From Turritopsis dohrnii (lineage: Eukaryota > Cnidaria > Hydrozoa > Anthoathecata > Oceaniidae), in contig BQMF02000330.1 of NCBI GenBank assembly GCA_027922465.2, positions 248,001-312,000 on the forward strand: a DNA stretch of 64,000 bases, written 5' to 3'. Both the position numbers and the translations under genes were made by a program. The notes beneath the pieces were generated by a model. It did no database searches. It was not told the origin of the DNA and saw nothing but the letters and a program-made list of their open reading frames with translations. Numbering within the stretch: the first letter of the stretch is position 1; every line of letters begins with the position of its first letter. Positions 31,636-41,833 of this stretch are shown one piece after another.

Positions 31636-33720
31636 TCAATAGGAATTTAGAAAAGTAGATTTCAGCTTAGGCAAAGACAAATCCATCAGTTTAGAAGTGT
31701 TGACTAAGTCATGACAAAATTGCCAAGATAGCATAGACTGGTGTCTTACAGATTTGAGGCCATAACTAGAGGTGCGAACAAGACGGGAGTTAATGAGGCC
31801 TCTAGTGGAGGCTCTTGTATTGTAAGCATGAGAGAAATCAACTGCAAATGTGTCGAGTAAGGGTGAAGGGAGGTAAGCATGATATACAGAATGTAAAAAA
31901 GTAACAGTATGCATATGAATTAAATCAGTAAATTTTATTAAACCCAATTTAGCAAATAAAGGTTCCACTGGGGCATGAAAATCAGCAAAACACATCAAAC
32001 GAACGGCACAATTTTGCAGAGCTATGATCCGTCGCATATACATAGATACAGGCTGACCCCAAACTTGTGCACAATAATTTAAGTGTGAATCAAAAAGAGC
32101 AAAGTAGATAGAAACAAGGGTCTCTCTGGGTACCATGTGTCTCAGTTTACATAGAACTCCATTGGCACGCTTGAGTTTGACAGCGATACTATTGATCTGA
32201 GGTTTCCAATTCAAGTTAGAATCAATCAAAATTCCAAGGTATTTGATGTGATTACTCGGAAAAATCTTTTTACCACCAATTGACAATTTTACTTCGAAAT
32301 CAACATGCTTAGAAGGGTGTTTAAAGATCAAATATTCAGTCTTTCCAGGGTTAAGAGCAATTTTGTTGGCATTAAGCCAGTGCCAAAGAAACTTGAGATC
32401 TAAATTAACTTTTTTGTTAAGAGATTTGAGAGATTTGCTGAAGTGAAGGAGATTCGTGTCATCAGCAAAGTGGTGAACAACAGAAAACCTAATAGCAACA
32501 TTTAAATCATTAATATACAACAAAAATAATAACGGCCCAAGGACAGAGCCTTGGGGGACACCGTGTCTGACAATAGCTATACTGGAAGAAACTCCATTTA
32601 ACGCTACAAATTGAGTACGGTTAGTTAGATATGATCTAAAAAGATCTAATGGCTTGCCTCTTATGCTGTAATGAAATAATTTTTTCAATAAGATTTCGTG
32701 ATCAACTGTATCGAATGCTTTCTGGAGGTCAACGAAAACGCCACAGCCATAATTCCCCTTGTCCAGGGCATCCATAATTTTTTGTGTCATATTGAGTATA
32801 GCATGAGATGTGGAATATTTGTTCCTAAATCCAAACTGATGGGGATAAATAACTTTAGTGGATTGAAGAAATTGATAAACTTGTTGATAAATCAGTTTCT
32901 CATAAATTTTATCCAGATTAGATAATAATGAAATAGGTCTGTAATTATTGCATAAAAGCTTAGAGTTCTTTTTATAGACAGGTAGAACTTTAGGATTTTT
33001 TAGTCTTTCAGGGTAGATTCCACAAACAAAAGATAAATTAACTAATTCAGAAATAGGCTGGGCCACAATACTATCAATTAAGTTTAAGACACGAGGAGGT
33101 ATACTGCAAGGTCCACTTGCCTTAGAACCATCTAGGGAGCTTATGCAGTTGAGTACATCTTCTCTTGTAACAGGCGAAAGAAATAAAGAGTTAGAATGAG
33201 GGTTCTTTAGAAATGCAGTGAAAGATTTTGGAGTGCGTGGTATATTAGCCCTTAACTTGTCAGCGACAGAGGCATAGAAGCTATTAAAGGTGTTTGCAAT
33301 AACTTGAGGGTTGGTTTCCGATTTACCATCAATCAACAGGGTAGTTGGAGGAGGTACAGATACATTTTTAGCAAGAAGTGAGTTGATGCTTTTCCAAACT
33401 TTGGCCATATTGTTGCTATTTTCACGAAAGTGAGATAAGTAATGGTTTTTTTTGCTGGTTCTGCAAAGTGATACAATAGAGTTGCGATACCTTTTAAATC
33501 TTTCAAGATAGAAAGCTTTTTGTTGTGGATTTTTAGCAGAAAGAAAGTTTTTATGTAAATTATTACGAATTTTCATAGAGCAGAGAAGGTCATGCAAACG
33601 CACTCTAATCAATGGTGCCATTTCCTCAATCAAATTGTTAATAGAGTCATAAAAGCTGTTGAAACTATAATTAACAACTATTCTTCTGTATTTAAATTTT
33701 TCTATTTTTTGTTTAAATAA
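31636..33720 (-). CDS. Non-LTR reverse transcriptase (LINE ORF2 fragment)
   Basis: About 690 real residues. The first 40 codons of the longer open frame are antisense to the inverted zinc-finger segment. Motifs: SKASGPCSIPPRVL, NYRPISLLSNLDKIYEKLIY, HQFGFRNKYSTSHAIL, GVFVDLQKAFDTVDHEILL (catalytic Asp), RHGVPQGSVLGPLLFLLYIN, VVHHFADDTNLLHF (FADD box) and NPGKTEYLIF, then a C-terminal SYGLKSVRHQSMLSWQ block. The order is a full RT palm and thumb. No stop is present, so it is a fairly recent insertion, but it lacks the endonuclease and is not autonomous. Confidence 0.85.
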   Translation of the reverse strand, partial: LFKQKIEKFKYRRIVVNYSFNSFYDSINNLIEEMAPLIRVRLHDLLCSMKIRNNLHKNFLSAKNPQQKAFYLERFKRYRNSIVSLCRTSKKNHYLSHFRENSNNMAKVWKSINSLLAKNVSVPPPTTLLIDGKSETNPQVIANTFNSFYASVADKLRANIPRTPKSFTAFLKNPHSNSLFLSPVTREDVLNCISSLDGSKASGPCSIPPRVLNLIDSIVAQPISELVNLSFVCGIYPERLKNPKVLPVYKKNSKLLCNNYRPISLLSNLDKIYEKLIYQQVYQFLQSTKVIYPHQFGFRNKYSTSHAILNMTQKIMDALDKGNYGCGVFVDLQKAFDTVDHEILLKKLFHYSIRGKPLDLFRSYLTNRTQFVALNGVSSSIAIVRHGVPQGSVLGPLLFLLYINDLNVAIRFSVVHHFADDTNLLHFSKSLKSLNKKVNLDLKFLWHWLNANKIALNPGKTEYLIFKHPSKHVDFEVKLSIGGKKIFPSNHIKYLGILIDSNLNWKPQINSIAVKLKRANGVLCKLRHMVPRETLVSIYFALFDSHLNYCAQVWGQPVSMYMRRIIALQNCAVRLMCFADFHAPVEPLFAKLGLIKFTDLIHMHTVTFLHSVYHAYLPSPLLDTFAVDFSHAYNTRASTRGLINSRLVRTSSYGLKSVRHQSMLSWQFCHDLVNTSKLMDLSLPKLKSTFLNSY

Positions 33721-33900
33721 ATGATTCTTTTTCCGTGTAGTGTGTGTGGCAGGCCAGTCAAAAATAATCAAAATGCAATTTTCTGTGATGTGTGTAAAAT
33801 GTGGTCTCACTGCAAATGCAATGCTGTTTCGTTGCAAGAATACACCCTACATCAAAACTCACCCTTGCAAAGTTGGTCCTGTTTAAAATGTGTAAATCAA
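33721..33900 (+). pseudogene. PHD-like zinc finger of the LINE, inverted
   Basis: The frame from 33721 reads LFPCSVCGRPVKNNQNAIFC, DVCKMWSHCKCNAVS, then QSWSCLKCVNQ. The Cys/His spacing (C-x2-C, C-x2-C, H-x2-C, C-x2-C) is that of PHD fingers found at the N-terminus of some LINE polyproteins. It is not a separate host gene: orientation and position are explained by the inverted 5' end of the LINE. Confidence 0.65.
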
Positions 33901-34490
33901 GCCATCCCTTTTTCTAGTGATATCTCTGATATTAATACTCCTGCTGCCAGTAGTGGCATGCAGGATAATAAATTGTTGTTGACGGCGGCTATATTTTTCC
34001 ATTCTTCTTCTGTCGATGGAGCCTTCAAATATTCTGTTTGTAGTAAAATATTCCAAATCGTACTGCATGTTTCAGCAATTATGCGGCCGACTGACGTAGG
34101 ACTGATTCTATAGCTTGCTGCGATCGTCACTTGCGCATCACCAGTAACCAGATACCTTAAAATAATGATAGTGTGAATGGCAAAAATCATATGTTGACAT
34201 TTCTTTTGTTTACAATAGATAGCAATTAACTAGAATAAGATAAATTAATGTTACGTTAATGTAACACATAATCTTTCACTGGGTTGAATAGGTTCTCGCA
34301 TCTTAGTTGCAGTTTTGGTTAAAAGAGGACCCACCCAGCTTAGTAAAAGCTCAAAGGTTGAGGGTGACATCCGAAAACATCTATAAAAATATTCTGTGTC
34401 ATGTAGCTTTAGTTCTTTAACTAGCAAATGATACTCTCCTTTCTCCTCCCGCTCCTTGTAGATTTTGCGAATCCAGAATCTTCAATTACA

Positions 34491-35097
34491 TCAATTGACT
34501 TTTTTCATCGAATCGATGTTAATCCTTTCTTGGTTATTGTTAAGAAGTATCATTAAAATCAGTACTTTCTTTTTAATGAGTAAAGTACGTTTGTTTTGCT
34601 ATTAAAGTAAAAAAAAAAGAGTTGAAAGAAGGCTAACAGTGATATACAAGTTATATTTTTAATCTTTTCATTTGTTTATGTTTTGTCATCATACTCATGT
34701 ACACCCTCCTCCATAGTTGAACAAGCATTTTCAAACAGCCCTAGGTTCCTTAAATACCAATGTTAACACGCCCATGATAAACGCGACTCATAAGTATAAG
34801 TCGGGTCCACATGGTATCATCTTTACGCATATAAGACGCAAATGAAAGTTAAAGTTTTTTTGCTCAAAGAATACATCAGTATATTAACATAACCATAAAA
34901 ATACTTCTAATAAACTCTTCATATTGTGAGACATTTTTTTTGAGGTGTTTTTCTTTAAAAACTTTGTCAAAGTCGTATATTTTAAATAACAAAGAAAGCC
35001 CTTCAATGAAGCAACATAATGTAATAGGAGTCAACAAAATCTATATGCTCAATCAAGATTTCAAAACAAAATTTCAAGGTTTCAAGAACAAAAGACT
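34491..35097. other. Nothing recognised
   Basis: AT-rich flank between the Harbinger and Helentron units. No inverted partner of a Harbinger terminus was found. Confidence 0.4.
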
Positions 35098-36264
35098 CTT
35101 TACATGTTAAACATTAAAAGAGGAAACATACACATGCATTATTCCTGTTCATGACAACTGCCGAGTTTTCATCTTTCAAGAATGCTTCAGTGAGTTGGTT
35201 GTCATCATCGACATTAACATTCATTTTTTGTGCGTATTATTTGATCAGTGTATACGTTAACCTCATGGTCGGCAAAGATCAACTTGAAATTTCGAACAGC
35301 AGTAAGTGCAGAGTATCGACAACTTGTATGACAACTACTACATTTGTAAAAATTGGTTTGATTAACAGGAATTGCAACTTTACCACACTTACAACGCTGC
35401 TGGATAGCATTGGAATTGCACCCAATGACCGGAAACTGGATAGTAGTGTACAGTTGGAAATTCGGTTTCTTTTTTTCCCAATTTCACTGCTGCTGGTTTG
35501 AACACAGTCGATGAAACTGAATTCAATACTAATTCTTTGTTTCCATTAATTTCCACTTCACGAATGAGAATATTGATCACATCATAAACCCCACTTGATT
35601 TAACTACATCTACAGATTCGCCCCAGAGAATCAACGTCATCAAAGCTGTACTGTCATTGAAATAAACTTCTTTCTTGCTCGATGAAAATAAATGCATTGA
35701 TGTAGCGTAACAGTTGTCGACAGATATGTAACCAGTCACAGACACTATCTGCCTATCATAGCCTTTTTGAAGTATGTCTTGCACGCTTACTTGTTTAGAT
35801 CGAGAAGGCTCATACGGCTTGTAATCAAAATTTGTTTTCTCAAGGTTGATAACGGATGATTTACGGTTAAGCTCAATATCTGTAATGTTGTTATTGTGGT
35901 AATTAGCTTTTGTTTTGAAACCTGATATCCTCACTGGTGATTTTTGTTGACATGCCAGATCCAGGGACTTCTTGGCATCAATAGTGAATGACACCCCATT
36001 AAATACCTCGTCCTTCGTTTGTAGATTAAAATTGAAATATTGTGTGTCCGATTTTCGGGACTTTTTTATTGGCGATATGTTATGCACGTAGCTGACTATT
36101 TCTAAAATGCAAGAAAATAACTAAATGGAAACACATCACAGAGTGCTAATAAATTTTGTTTTCATCTATAGAATTGTTAGCCCAGTTTTTTCCTAGATTC
36201 TTTTTGATAAGTAACTGAACATACCTTTTACAGTGCTATTTTTCTCTTTCGAAGATGAAGCCAT
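35098..36264 (-). CDS. RPA-like single-strand DNA-binding protein (OB folds), Helentron-associated
   Basis: Exon 1 (36264-36225) starts MASSSKEKNSTVK at an ATG and exon 2 begins at 36101; the phase-1 join gives EIVSYVHNISPIKKSRKSDT. Two OB-fold-like regions follow: TQYFNFNLQTKD...VRISGFKTK, and VSVTGYISVDNCYA...STALMTLILWGESV. After a +1 frame slip near 35445 a zinc ribbon follows (GCNSNAIQQRCKCGKVAI, FYKCSSCHTSCRYSAL), then a second slip near 35220. The layout is that of RPA70-like proteins carried by Helitrons/Helentrons to coat single-stranded intermediates. It lies just downstream of the endonuclease end of the Rep-helicase gene on the same strand. The slips suggest early decay. Confidence 0.68.
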
Positions 36265-37566
36265 TATTAACACTTACACACTACCACGCCAGTTCTTGAA
36301 AGGGAACCACGTGCTTTGCTGGTTCTAATTTATAGAGAGCGCCATGGAACATTAGGAAGCAACATGGAGCACATGAAAGATAACGGGGGTATCAAATCTC
36401 ATAATAGATCACTATTCTTCAAATACTAAAGACTCGATACACAAAACGCAGTCCCCCCGTTTATAGAAGAAAGAAAGCAATTCTTTTGTCATTAGAGAGG
36501 GGGTAAAAAAAACTTATAATCAAATCCAAATATTGCAATTTCTTTTGTATACTAAACTCCAAATGACATGACTGTGTGTTCCTCCTTTTAAACACCATAA
36601 TGAATACAGCTTTGTGGCTTTTCTAGACATTGTGGTAAAGGGGCAATGACTGCAATTATATATATATGACAGATAATTTTTATCAAAATCACTAAAATGA
36701 AATACATATCAGTGGCTACCAATAACTACAGTGACTATAAAATATTTTCTAATGAAGCAACACAAACGTTTTTATATAATGTTCTTTTTAGATTTGCAAA
36801 AAGTTTCTTCTTTCATTGTCTCCATTGTTCAAAGTTCTCCATAGTTCAATTTCACCACATTTGATGCTTTAAACGGTAATTTAAGATTTGAAACAGCAAT
36901 TTATGGCCAGGCACCACGGCTTGTCAGTTTATTGTGAAATTGCATTTGACAGGATACTGCCTTTAAAATCCCCAATGTTGAAAATCTATTTTCTCCAGAT
37001 CAGCAATTTAAGCTTTTAGTTGATTCTCTATTGGTATAATTATGTTGACAGATATCTAGCATTGATGTCATTTTTGCGTCAATACTCAGGTATGATGATC
37101 TATACGATAAACAAATTCTTCATTGTTCATCACACCCTTATACCCAACTATCAGCATTATCGAATATAAGTTGAACTTTAAAATTAAATCTCCATATTTC
37201 TTCTAACAATATAGGTCTATTTCATTAATCCATTGGTGTCGTTTTCACTTTTGTTAAAGTTAATTGTATAAAATGTCAAATGAACATTCAGGACCTTTCA
37301 ACAATCAAACAGCATACAAATCCTTCATTCCTCATCAGATCCTTGTACCCAGTATATATATATATATACAAAATATATATTGCATATTTTCCAGGCAAGA
37401 TAATATAATTAAAAAAACTATAAAATATGGTAAAAAATTATTTTTGCATATTGTTAGAAAAACAAGATAGTATTAACACCACTAAAAGCATTATAATATA
37501 AACCACCCTGATGGATCCCCACCCACCCCGTCTTATAAATCTTGAATAAAGCATTGTCTTGCCCAA
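36265..37566. other. Nothing recognised
   Basis: Spacer between the Helentron main gene and the RPA-like gene. A TA microsatellite lies at 37352-37366. No coding frame is supported. Confidence 0.4.
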
Positions 37567-38676
37567 TTATTTTCGTATTAGTGAAACTTTCACAGCATCA
37601 TGGTCACTAAAAAAAACACTTTTCACTTCTACAAGTAAATTAAAGTGTGCAGCCAGAGATTTTTTAATGTAGACATGATCAAGTATTGAACCTGCAAGAT
37701 GTGTTGGTTCTAAAACAACCTGATCATATTCACTCAAAGTTTGTTCTAAAGTATGATTAGGCTTTAGATTAAAATCCCCTGCAATTATGTCAACATTATT
37801 GGATGTTGTAAGGTGACTGAGATGGCGAATAAACTCAGGAATTGGCGAGTCTTTTTTTCTGTATAGTAAAAGGAGTTTAAATGTCATTTCAGGTACTTTG
37901 TTTCACTTATGATTTCTAGAATGGAAAAACCAATAAACCTGAAATGATCTAAAAGACAAATACCATTTCTGTAATACATAGTTAAACTCAAAAATGTGTC
38001 TTGAGGATTATTATTGTATGTAACATCAAAATTATTGATTGACATCTCTACCTCATTTCCTTCTCTTGTTAATTGTGTTTCTGTACATAGTATCAAATCA
38101 TTTGCTGTTAAATTTCTGTCTGAATTCAAGTCAATTGCATGCTTTTTCAGAGATCTCACATTACAGTTAACAAATGACAATACAGTTTTTTCTGATGTTG
38201 GTATTTCTTCAATGTTTATACTCTGATTTTCTCTTAAGTACTCATACTCTTTTTGTGCTTTCTTATGAACTGTAATGGCTTTTGCATTAAATTTTCCAAT
38301 TAGAAATAAGCCTTCAAGAGAAGTAACTCTAGATAGGGCAACATACATTTGGCCACTATTAAATGCCCTTTGCCCTTTGTTTCAACAAATCAAAGCTTAT
38401 AACAACAACTTGCTTTAAGCTCAAGCCTTGGACTTTGTGAACAGTACATCCCCAGGAAAGCGTCAGAGGAAATTGAGTTCGTTTGACCACTGGTGAAGAA
38501 AGTTTCTTCTCATTTGTTTTAATCTCTGTGGTAACTCTTTCAATTGGCACAGCGTGAAGGTCTTGTGCAAGTTTATCAGCAAGGATTTTGTTTTTTCCTA
38601 CACTTGGATTTTCAAAAACTACGTAAATGATTTTGACAAAATTATTTTCCTCCACAATATGTGCTATTGTACTACC
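37567..38676 (-). pseudogene. Helentron protein: helicase C-terminus and endonuclease
   Basis: Frames 38655-38359, 38348-37884 and 37887-37567 connect through small frameshifts. First comes the helicase end: QFPLTLSWGCTVHKVQGLSL (motif V) and YVALSRVTSLEGLFLIGKFN (motif VI). Directly fused is an endonuclease/exonuclease/phosphatase domain: SFVNCNVRSLKKHAIDL, DLILCTETQLT (metal-binding Glu), VDIIAGDFNLKPN, GSILDHVYIKK and SDHDAVKVSL. This domain is thought to help cleave target or donor DNA in Helentrons. Disrupting frameshifts lie near 38356 and 37886. Confidence 0.8.
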
Positions 38677-38680
38677 TTAA

Positions 38681-39891
38681 GGGAAGAAATTTATACGGGT
38701 AGAAAATGTTGCGAAAAAAATTTTTGCGGAATTTATTTTTGCGATTTTGCGCTTTTTCGCAAAAATTTGTTCCAAAAAAAACGAAGAAAATTCGTTCATC
38801 CGCAAAAATAAATTCCGCAAAGTTGTAGAGAAAAAAAATTGATTCGCAAAAATAAATTCCGCAAAAATCTGTAAAAAATCGGTGATCCGTTAAAATAAAT
38901 TTGTTAAGCAAACTGTTTATTACGGAAACCTCAATCTTACAGGAAGAAGACGACTGCAAAGGGAAATTTTACACCAGGAAAGAAGGAAACTAGGCAATTC
39001 GATCTTCTTAAGGACTTTTTCCTCCAATTTGCATCTATACATCTAGTCTAAAATAAAAATATCTTCGCTATTTATATCTTCAGTTGTTTGTACAGGAGAA
39101 CTTACAGCAACTTTTTGTTTTTTGAATAAGTTTCGTATGTCATGGTATTTGTCTTTTTCTTTTACATTTGCAATCACAATCAAACGATTTTTTACCCATG
39201 CAGCTTATCTTCGGTGGGAAAACACAACAAAGTTTTCCCCGGTTCAAGTTCCCTGTCTCCTTTTCTTTAAGCGCAAATCCGAAACATTTTAGTAATACAA
39301 CCGAGTCCTTAAAACTTCTTGATGAAATTGCTATGCCTTATGTTGTCAAGGAACGCAAAGAACGTAATCTTGCAGAAACACAAATCACTAGATCTATTCG
39401 CTTCGATTGATCCATTAGATACATCAACAATCCGTGAGCCTTTTGACCAAAACCTACCTACCAGTGACTCAGATGAAAACTTCGTATCACCTAGACAAGA
39501 TGACGATGATTCTGATGACGATTCAGAGGACATGGATGACTCTGATGGTCAACCAGTGAGAAATGAAATATAATACATATGTATCGAAGAATATTACAAA
39601 GTCAAAAATTCATTGTTTTTTCATTTGTATTCCATATCTCTTTCAATTACTGAACTAAATGTTTCAATTTTTATGATCGCGCTATCAAAAATAATTCTGA
39701 AAATTCGAATATCCGCAAAATTTTATTCCGTAAATTTTAAGAAATTCGTTCATCAGCAAAAATAAATTCCGCAAAATTGTAAAAAAAATCTTGATCCGCA
39801 AAAATAAATTCCGCAAAAACGTGCAGTCTTTGGTGCCTTCATCCGCAAAAATAAATTCCGCAAAAAATTCTCCCCGTATAAATTTCTTCCC
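38681..39891 (+). mobile_element. pogo-like DNA transposon deletion derivative
   Basis: The perfect 19-bp terminal inverted repeats GGGAAGAAATTTATACGGG are flanked on both sides by TTAA (38677-38680, 39892-39895). Because of the palindromic context the duplication could equally be TA. Subterminal regions repeat TCCGCAAAAATAAATTCCGC. The centre keeps parts of a DDE_1 transposase gene on plus: FLPMQLIFGGKTQQSFPRFK and SANPKHFSNTTESLKLLDEI, then in the next frame an acidic C-terminal tail (39340-39573). It interrupts the Helentron helicase. Confidence 0.78.
39168..39573 (+). pseudogene. DDE_1 (pogo/Tigger-like) transposase remnant
   Basis: The first block matches the DDE_1 core after its first Asp (L-P-x-Q-x-I-Y/F-G-G-K-T, P-K-H-x-S-N-T-x-E-S), continuing to EIAMPYVVKERKERNLAETQ. 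The family normally goes on to a second catalytic block, but here the protein jumps (frame change near 39380) to a C-terminal tail KHKSLDLFASIDPLDTSTIR and an Asp-rich end. So an internal deletion removed the second half of the catalytic domain. Confidence 0.65.
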
Positions 39892-39895
39892 TTAA

Positions 39896-40576
39896 GGTAA
39901 TTTGGCCATTGATCAGTTTGTCTGTTATGTCAATATTGGAGGTAATCATCACCTTTGCACCTACCTTTAGATTTAACTGAAATGCTAAACCACCTGTCTT
40001 TGCCTGGCTTAAATTTTGAATTCTGTCGTACACATTGTTTGGAATACCTTTAGGAATTTGATCAATTGTTTCTATTGTTATCAAAGAATCATCTAAATTT
40101 TTCAGCTTTTTAGTATTATGCATCCCAGCTATTCGTTTTCTGCAAATATGTGCAGGGCACTGATTGGGTAGTTTTTATCATGTTCATCAATAAATCGTGA
40201 GCAAAGGATATTGTTATCTTCAGTTGACAGTGCACCAAGCCTCACATTGTTTAAAAGGTCAATGAGTGTTATATCACCTTTTTGTCGCATATTGTCAGTT
40301 AACTCACACATTCGAAAATTTCTCCATAAAGGATTATATTGTATAATTCATCATAGAATTCAGAAAAGATGGGTTTCTGCATTACTGGAGGTAACTGATA
40401 TAAATCACCCACTAAAATCATTGTCAAGCCAGCAAATGGTTTAGAATAATCAGAGACGCAGCCAAAAATTTCAATAAGTCGTTGATGTACATAGAGGAAA
40501 AGTTTATTTGATACCATTGAAATTTCATCTATGATTATTGCCTTAACATCAGCTAATTCTTGTCTCAATTTACATC
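39896..40576 (-). pseudogene. Helentron PIF1-like helicase, middle part
   Basis: Frames 40568-40299, 40311-40129 and 40123-39896 give CKLRQELADVKAIIIDEISM (motif II, DEIS), MILVGDLYQLPPVMQKP (motif III), MCELTDNMRQKGDITLIDLL, and AFQLNLKVGAKVMITSNIDI then TDKLINGQ. The order matches PIF1 helicases of Helitrons. It is bounded on the 5' side by the 8 kb transposon, whose removal joins PDKRRC to KLRQEL in frame, and on the 3' side by the pogo-like insertion. At least two small frameshifts. Confidence 0.82.
40571..40576. repeat. Target-site duplication TACATC, left copy
   Basis: TACATC here and at 48614-48619 flank the 8 kb element. One extra C (40577) separates the left copy from the TATGG terminus. 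Confidence 0.7.
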
Positions 40577-40577
40577 C

Positions 40578-41684
40578 TATGGTGGCCGATTAGAGCAATA
40601 GCAGTTTTTATCGATTTCTTTTGTTTTTCTTACATTAATTTTGTTTATTTTGCTTTTTCTTTCTTTTTACTATTTTTTTCAGTGTTGTTCTTTTCTTTTT
40701 TTTGCAAATTCACATTTCTTCATTACTTTCTTTCTTACTTTTTTTCCCTACTTTTTTATTATTTTATTTCTACTTTTTTTCGCTACTATTTTTCTACTTT
40801 TTTTTCGTTACTGCTTTTTATATTTTTTTTCGTTAGCTACTTTTTTGTTACTTTTTTACTACTATTTTTACATTTTAAAATAACAAAAAAAGAAAAACAG
40901 GAAAAAAGTAAAGAAAAACTAAAGTAAAGTAAAAAAAAAAGTGTTCGTGGCCGAGGAGGGCAATAGCGATATACAAAATGAGAGCAATAGCACATTTTCA
41001 TTAACAGAAATGAACGCCCTGGGCGCTTATAATTTTTTTGAACTTATACGTTGGGCGCTTATACGGACGAGGCGCTTAATTAAGAAATCACTAGAATCAC
41101 CAATACCGTTTACCATTTCACTGGATGCTGACAAAAGAACGGCCTGTGTCCTTGCTCAAGCAACTTCAAAAAAGCTCGATAATTACTCTCACTTTGAAAT
41201 GAAAACACTTCATTCCCGCCTTATTGAGTTTTCTTCATTATGCTGAAATATATGTTCAACTCAAAACCATATTTTTCTCACTACTTTATGTTTTTGCTGA
41301 ATAAGCGCTCAAGTTTGGGTCTGGGCGTTTAATCGGAATCTGGGCCTGATTACAAATTTTTCCTCTAAACCTTGGTTCTAAATCTGTTTAATTGGATGGG
41401 GCGTTTAATCCTGGCCGCTAAATCGGTCATTTACGGTACTTAAATTAACACACACCCTAGTCTAAAGAAACCAAACAATGTTACAAACATGTTGGGTTCA
41501 TGTGGGTTCATAGGATGACCATCCTTGATAGAAGCGTTCCTTTGACGTGGTTTGGTTTGACGAAAAAACGAGTTCTCTGTTAGCACAATGCATGAGTTTA
41601 AAGCTGCTTTATCTCTCTTATTTTACGCAGGCTTATTCCTGTCAAAGATTTCAAAATTCATCTATTTTCAAGGTATCCCTTTCA
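40578..41684. repeat. Left 1.1 kb terminal inverted repeat of element 2
   Basis: Inverted copy of 47507-48613. From outside inward: terminus, a pyrimidine-rich tract with TTACTTTTTT modules (40600-40930), a MITE-like block with GGGCGCTTAT modules (about 41000-41441), and a tail ending in AAGGTATCCCTTTCAA. Open frames here are mirrored in the other arm and are not genes. Confidence 0.88.
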
Positions 41685-41833
41685 AGATTAATGCGGATTG
41701 TTATCGTTATCTCTTGTTAACTCACCCCAGATCTCTGAATAAAGCTTTCACAGCAATCTCATTATTTCATGCACCCCTTAATTTTCACTTAAGGTATCCA
41801 ATTGATTTAATAGGAACAAAATAAAAGTTTACA

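Larger units (their letters stand above)
31360..33983 (-). mobile_element. LINE insertion with inverted 5' segment (twin-priming-like)
   Basis: The main part is a minus-strand reverse-transcriptase frame (33720-31636). It ends in a TTGATTGA-type repeat tail (31371-31400). The 5' part (33721 to about 33983) lies in opposite orientation and encodes the PHD-like zinc finger (CSVCGRP, FCDVCKMWSHCKC, WSCLKC) that belongs at the N-terminus of such LINE proteins. The endonuclease between them is deleted. This is the layout left by twin priming during target-primed reverse transcription. It sits inside HARBI1. Confidence 0.75.
30476..34490 (-). pseudogene. HARBI1 transposase gene, split by a LINE
   Basis: Exon 1 (about 34490-34256) gives FWIRKIYKEREEKGEYHLLV and FRMSPSTFELLLSWVGPLLT. 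Exon 2 (34165-33984) gives RYLVTGDAQVTIAASYRISP and YLKAPSTEEEWKNIAA. After the LINE (31360-33983) the next block is KWNFPNTIG, then a 79-bp intron (31324-31246) and AIDGKHVMMQAPPRSGS (first Asp), FILVDIGDSGRQSDGSIFNN (second Asp), FVGDDALALKPHLMK and SRARRVVENAFGIATNRFRV (terminal acidic region). All DDE blocks are present, but the LINE and a frame break near 31000 inactivate it. Confidence 0.82.

Noticed and set aside
33721..34113. Host PHD-finger gene
   Set aside because: The finger matches the type at LINE protein N-termini and its place and orientation are explained by an inverted LINE 5' end. The rest of the frame is antisense HARBI1.
40641..40927. Phe/Leu/Tyr-rich frames in the long terminal repeats (also 48308-48737)
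   Set aside because: They arise from a pyrimidine tract of TTACTTTTT modules and are mirrored in both arms. They do not look like a membrane protein.
40941..41246. 101-residue frame repeated identically at 47944-48249
   Set aside because: The identity comes from the inverted terminal repeats and the frame overlaps a non-coding MITE-like block.
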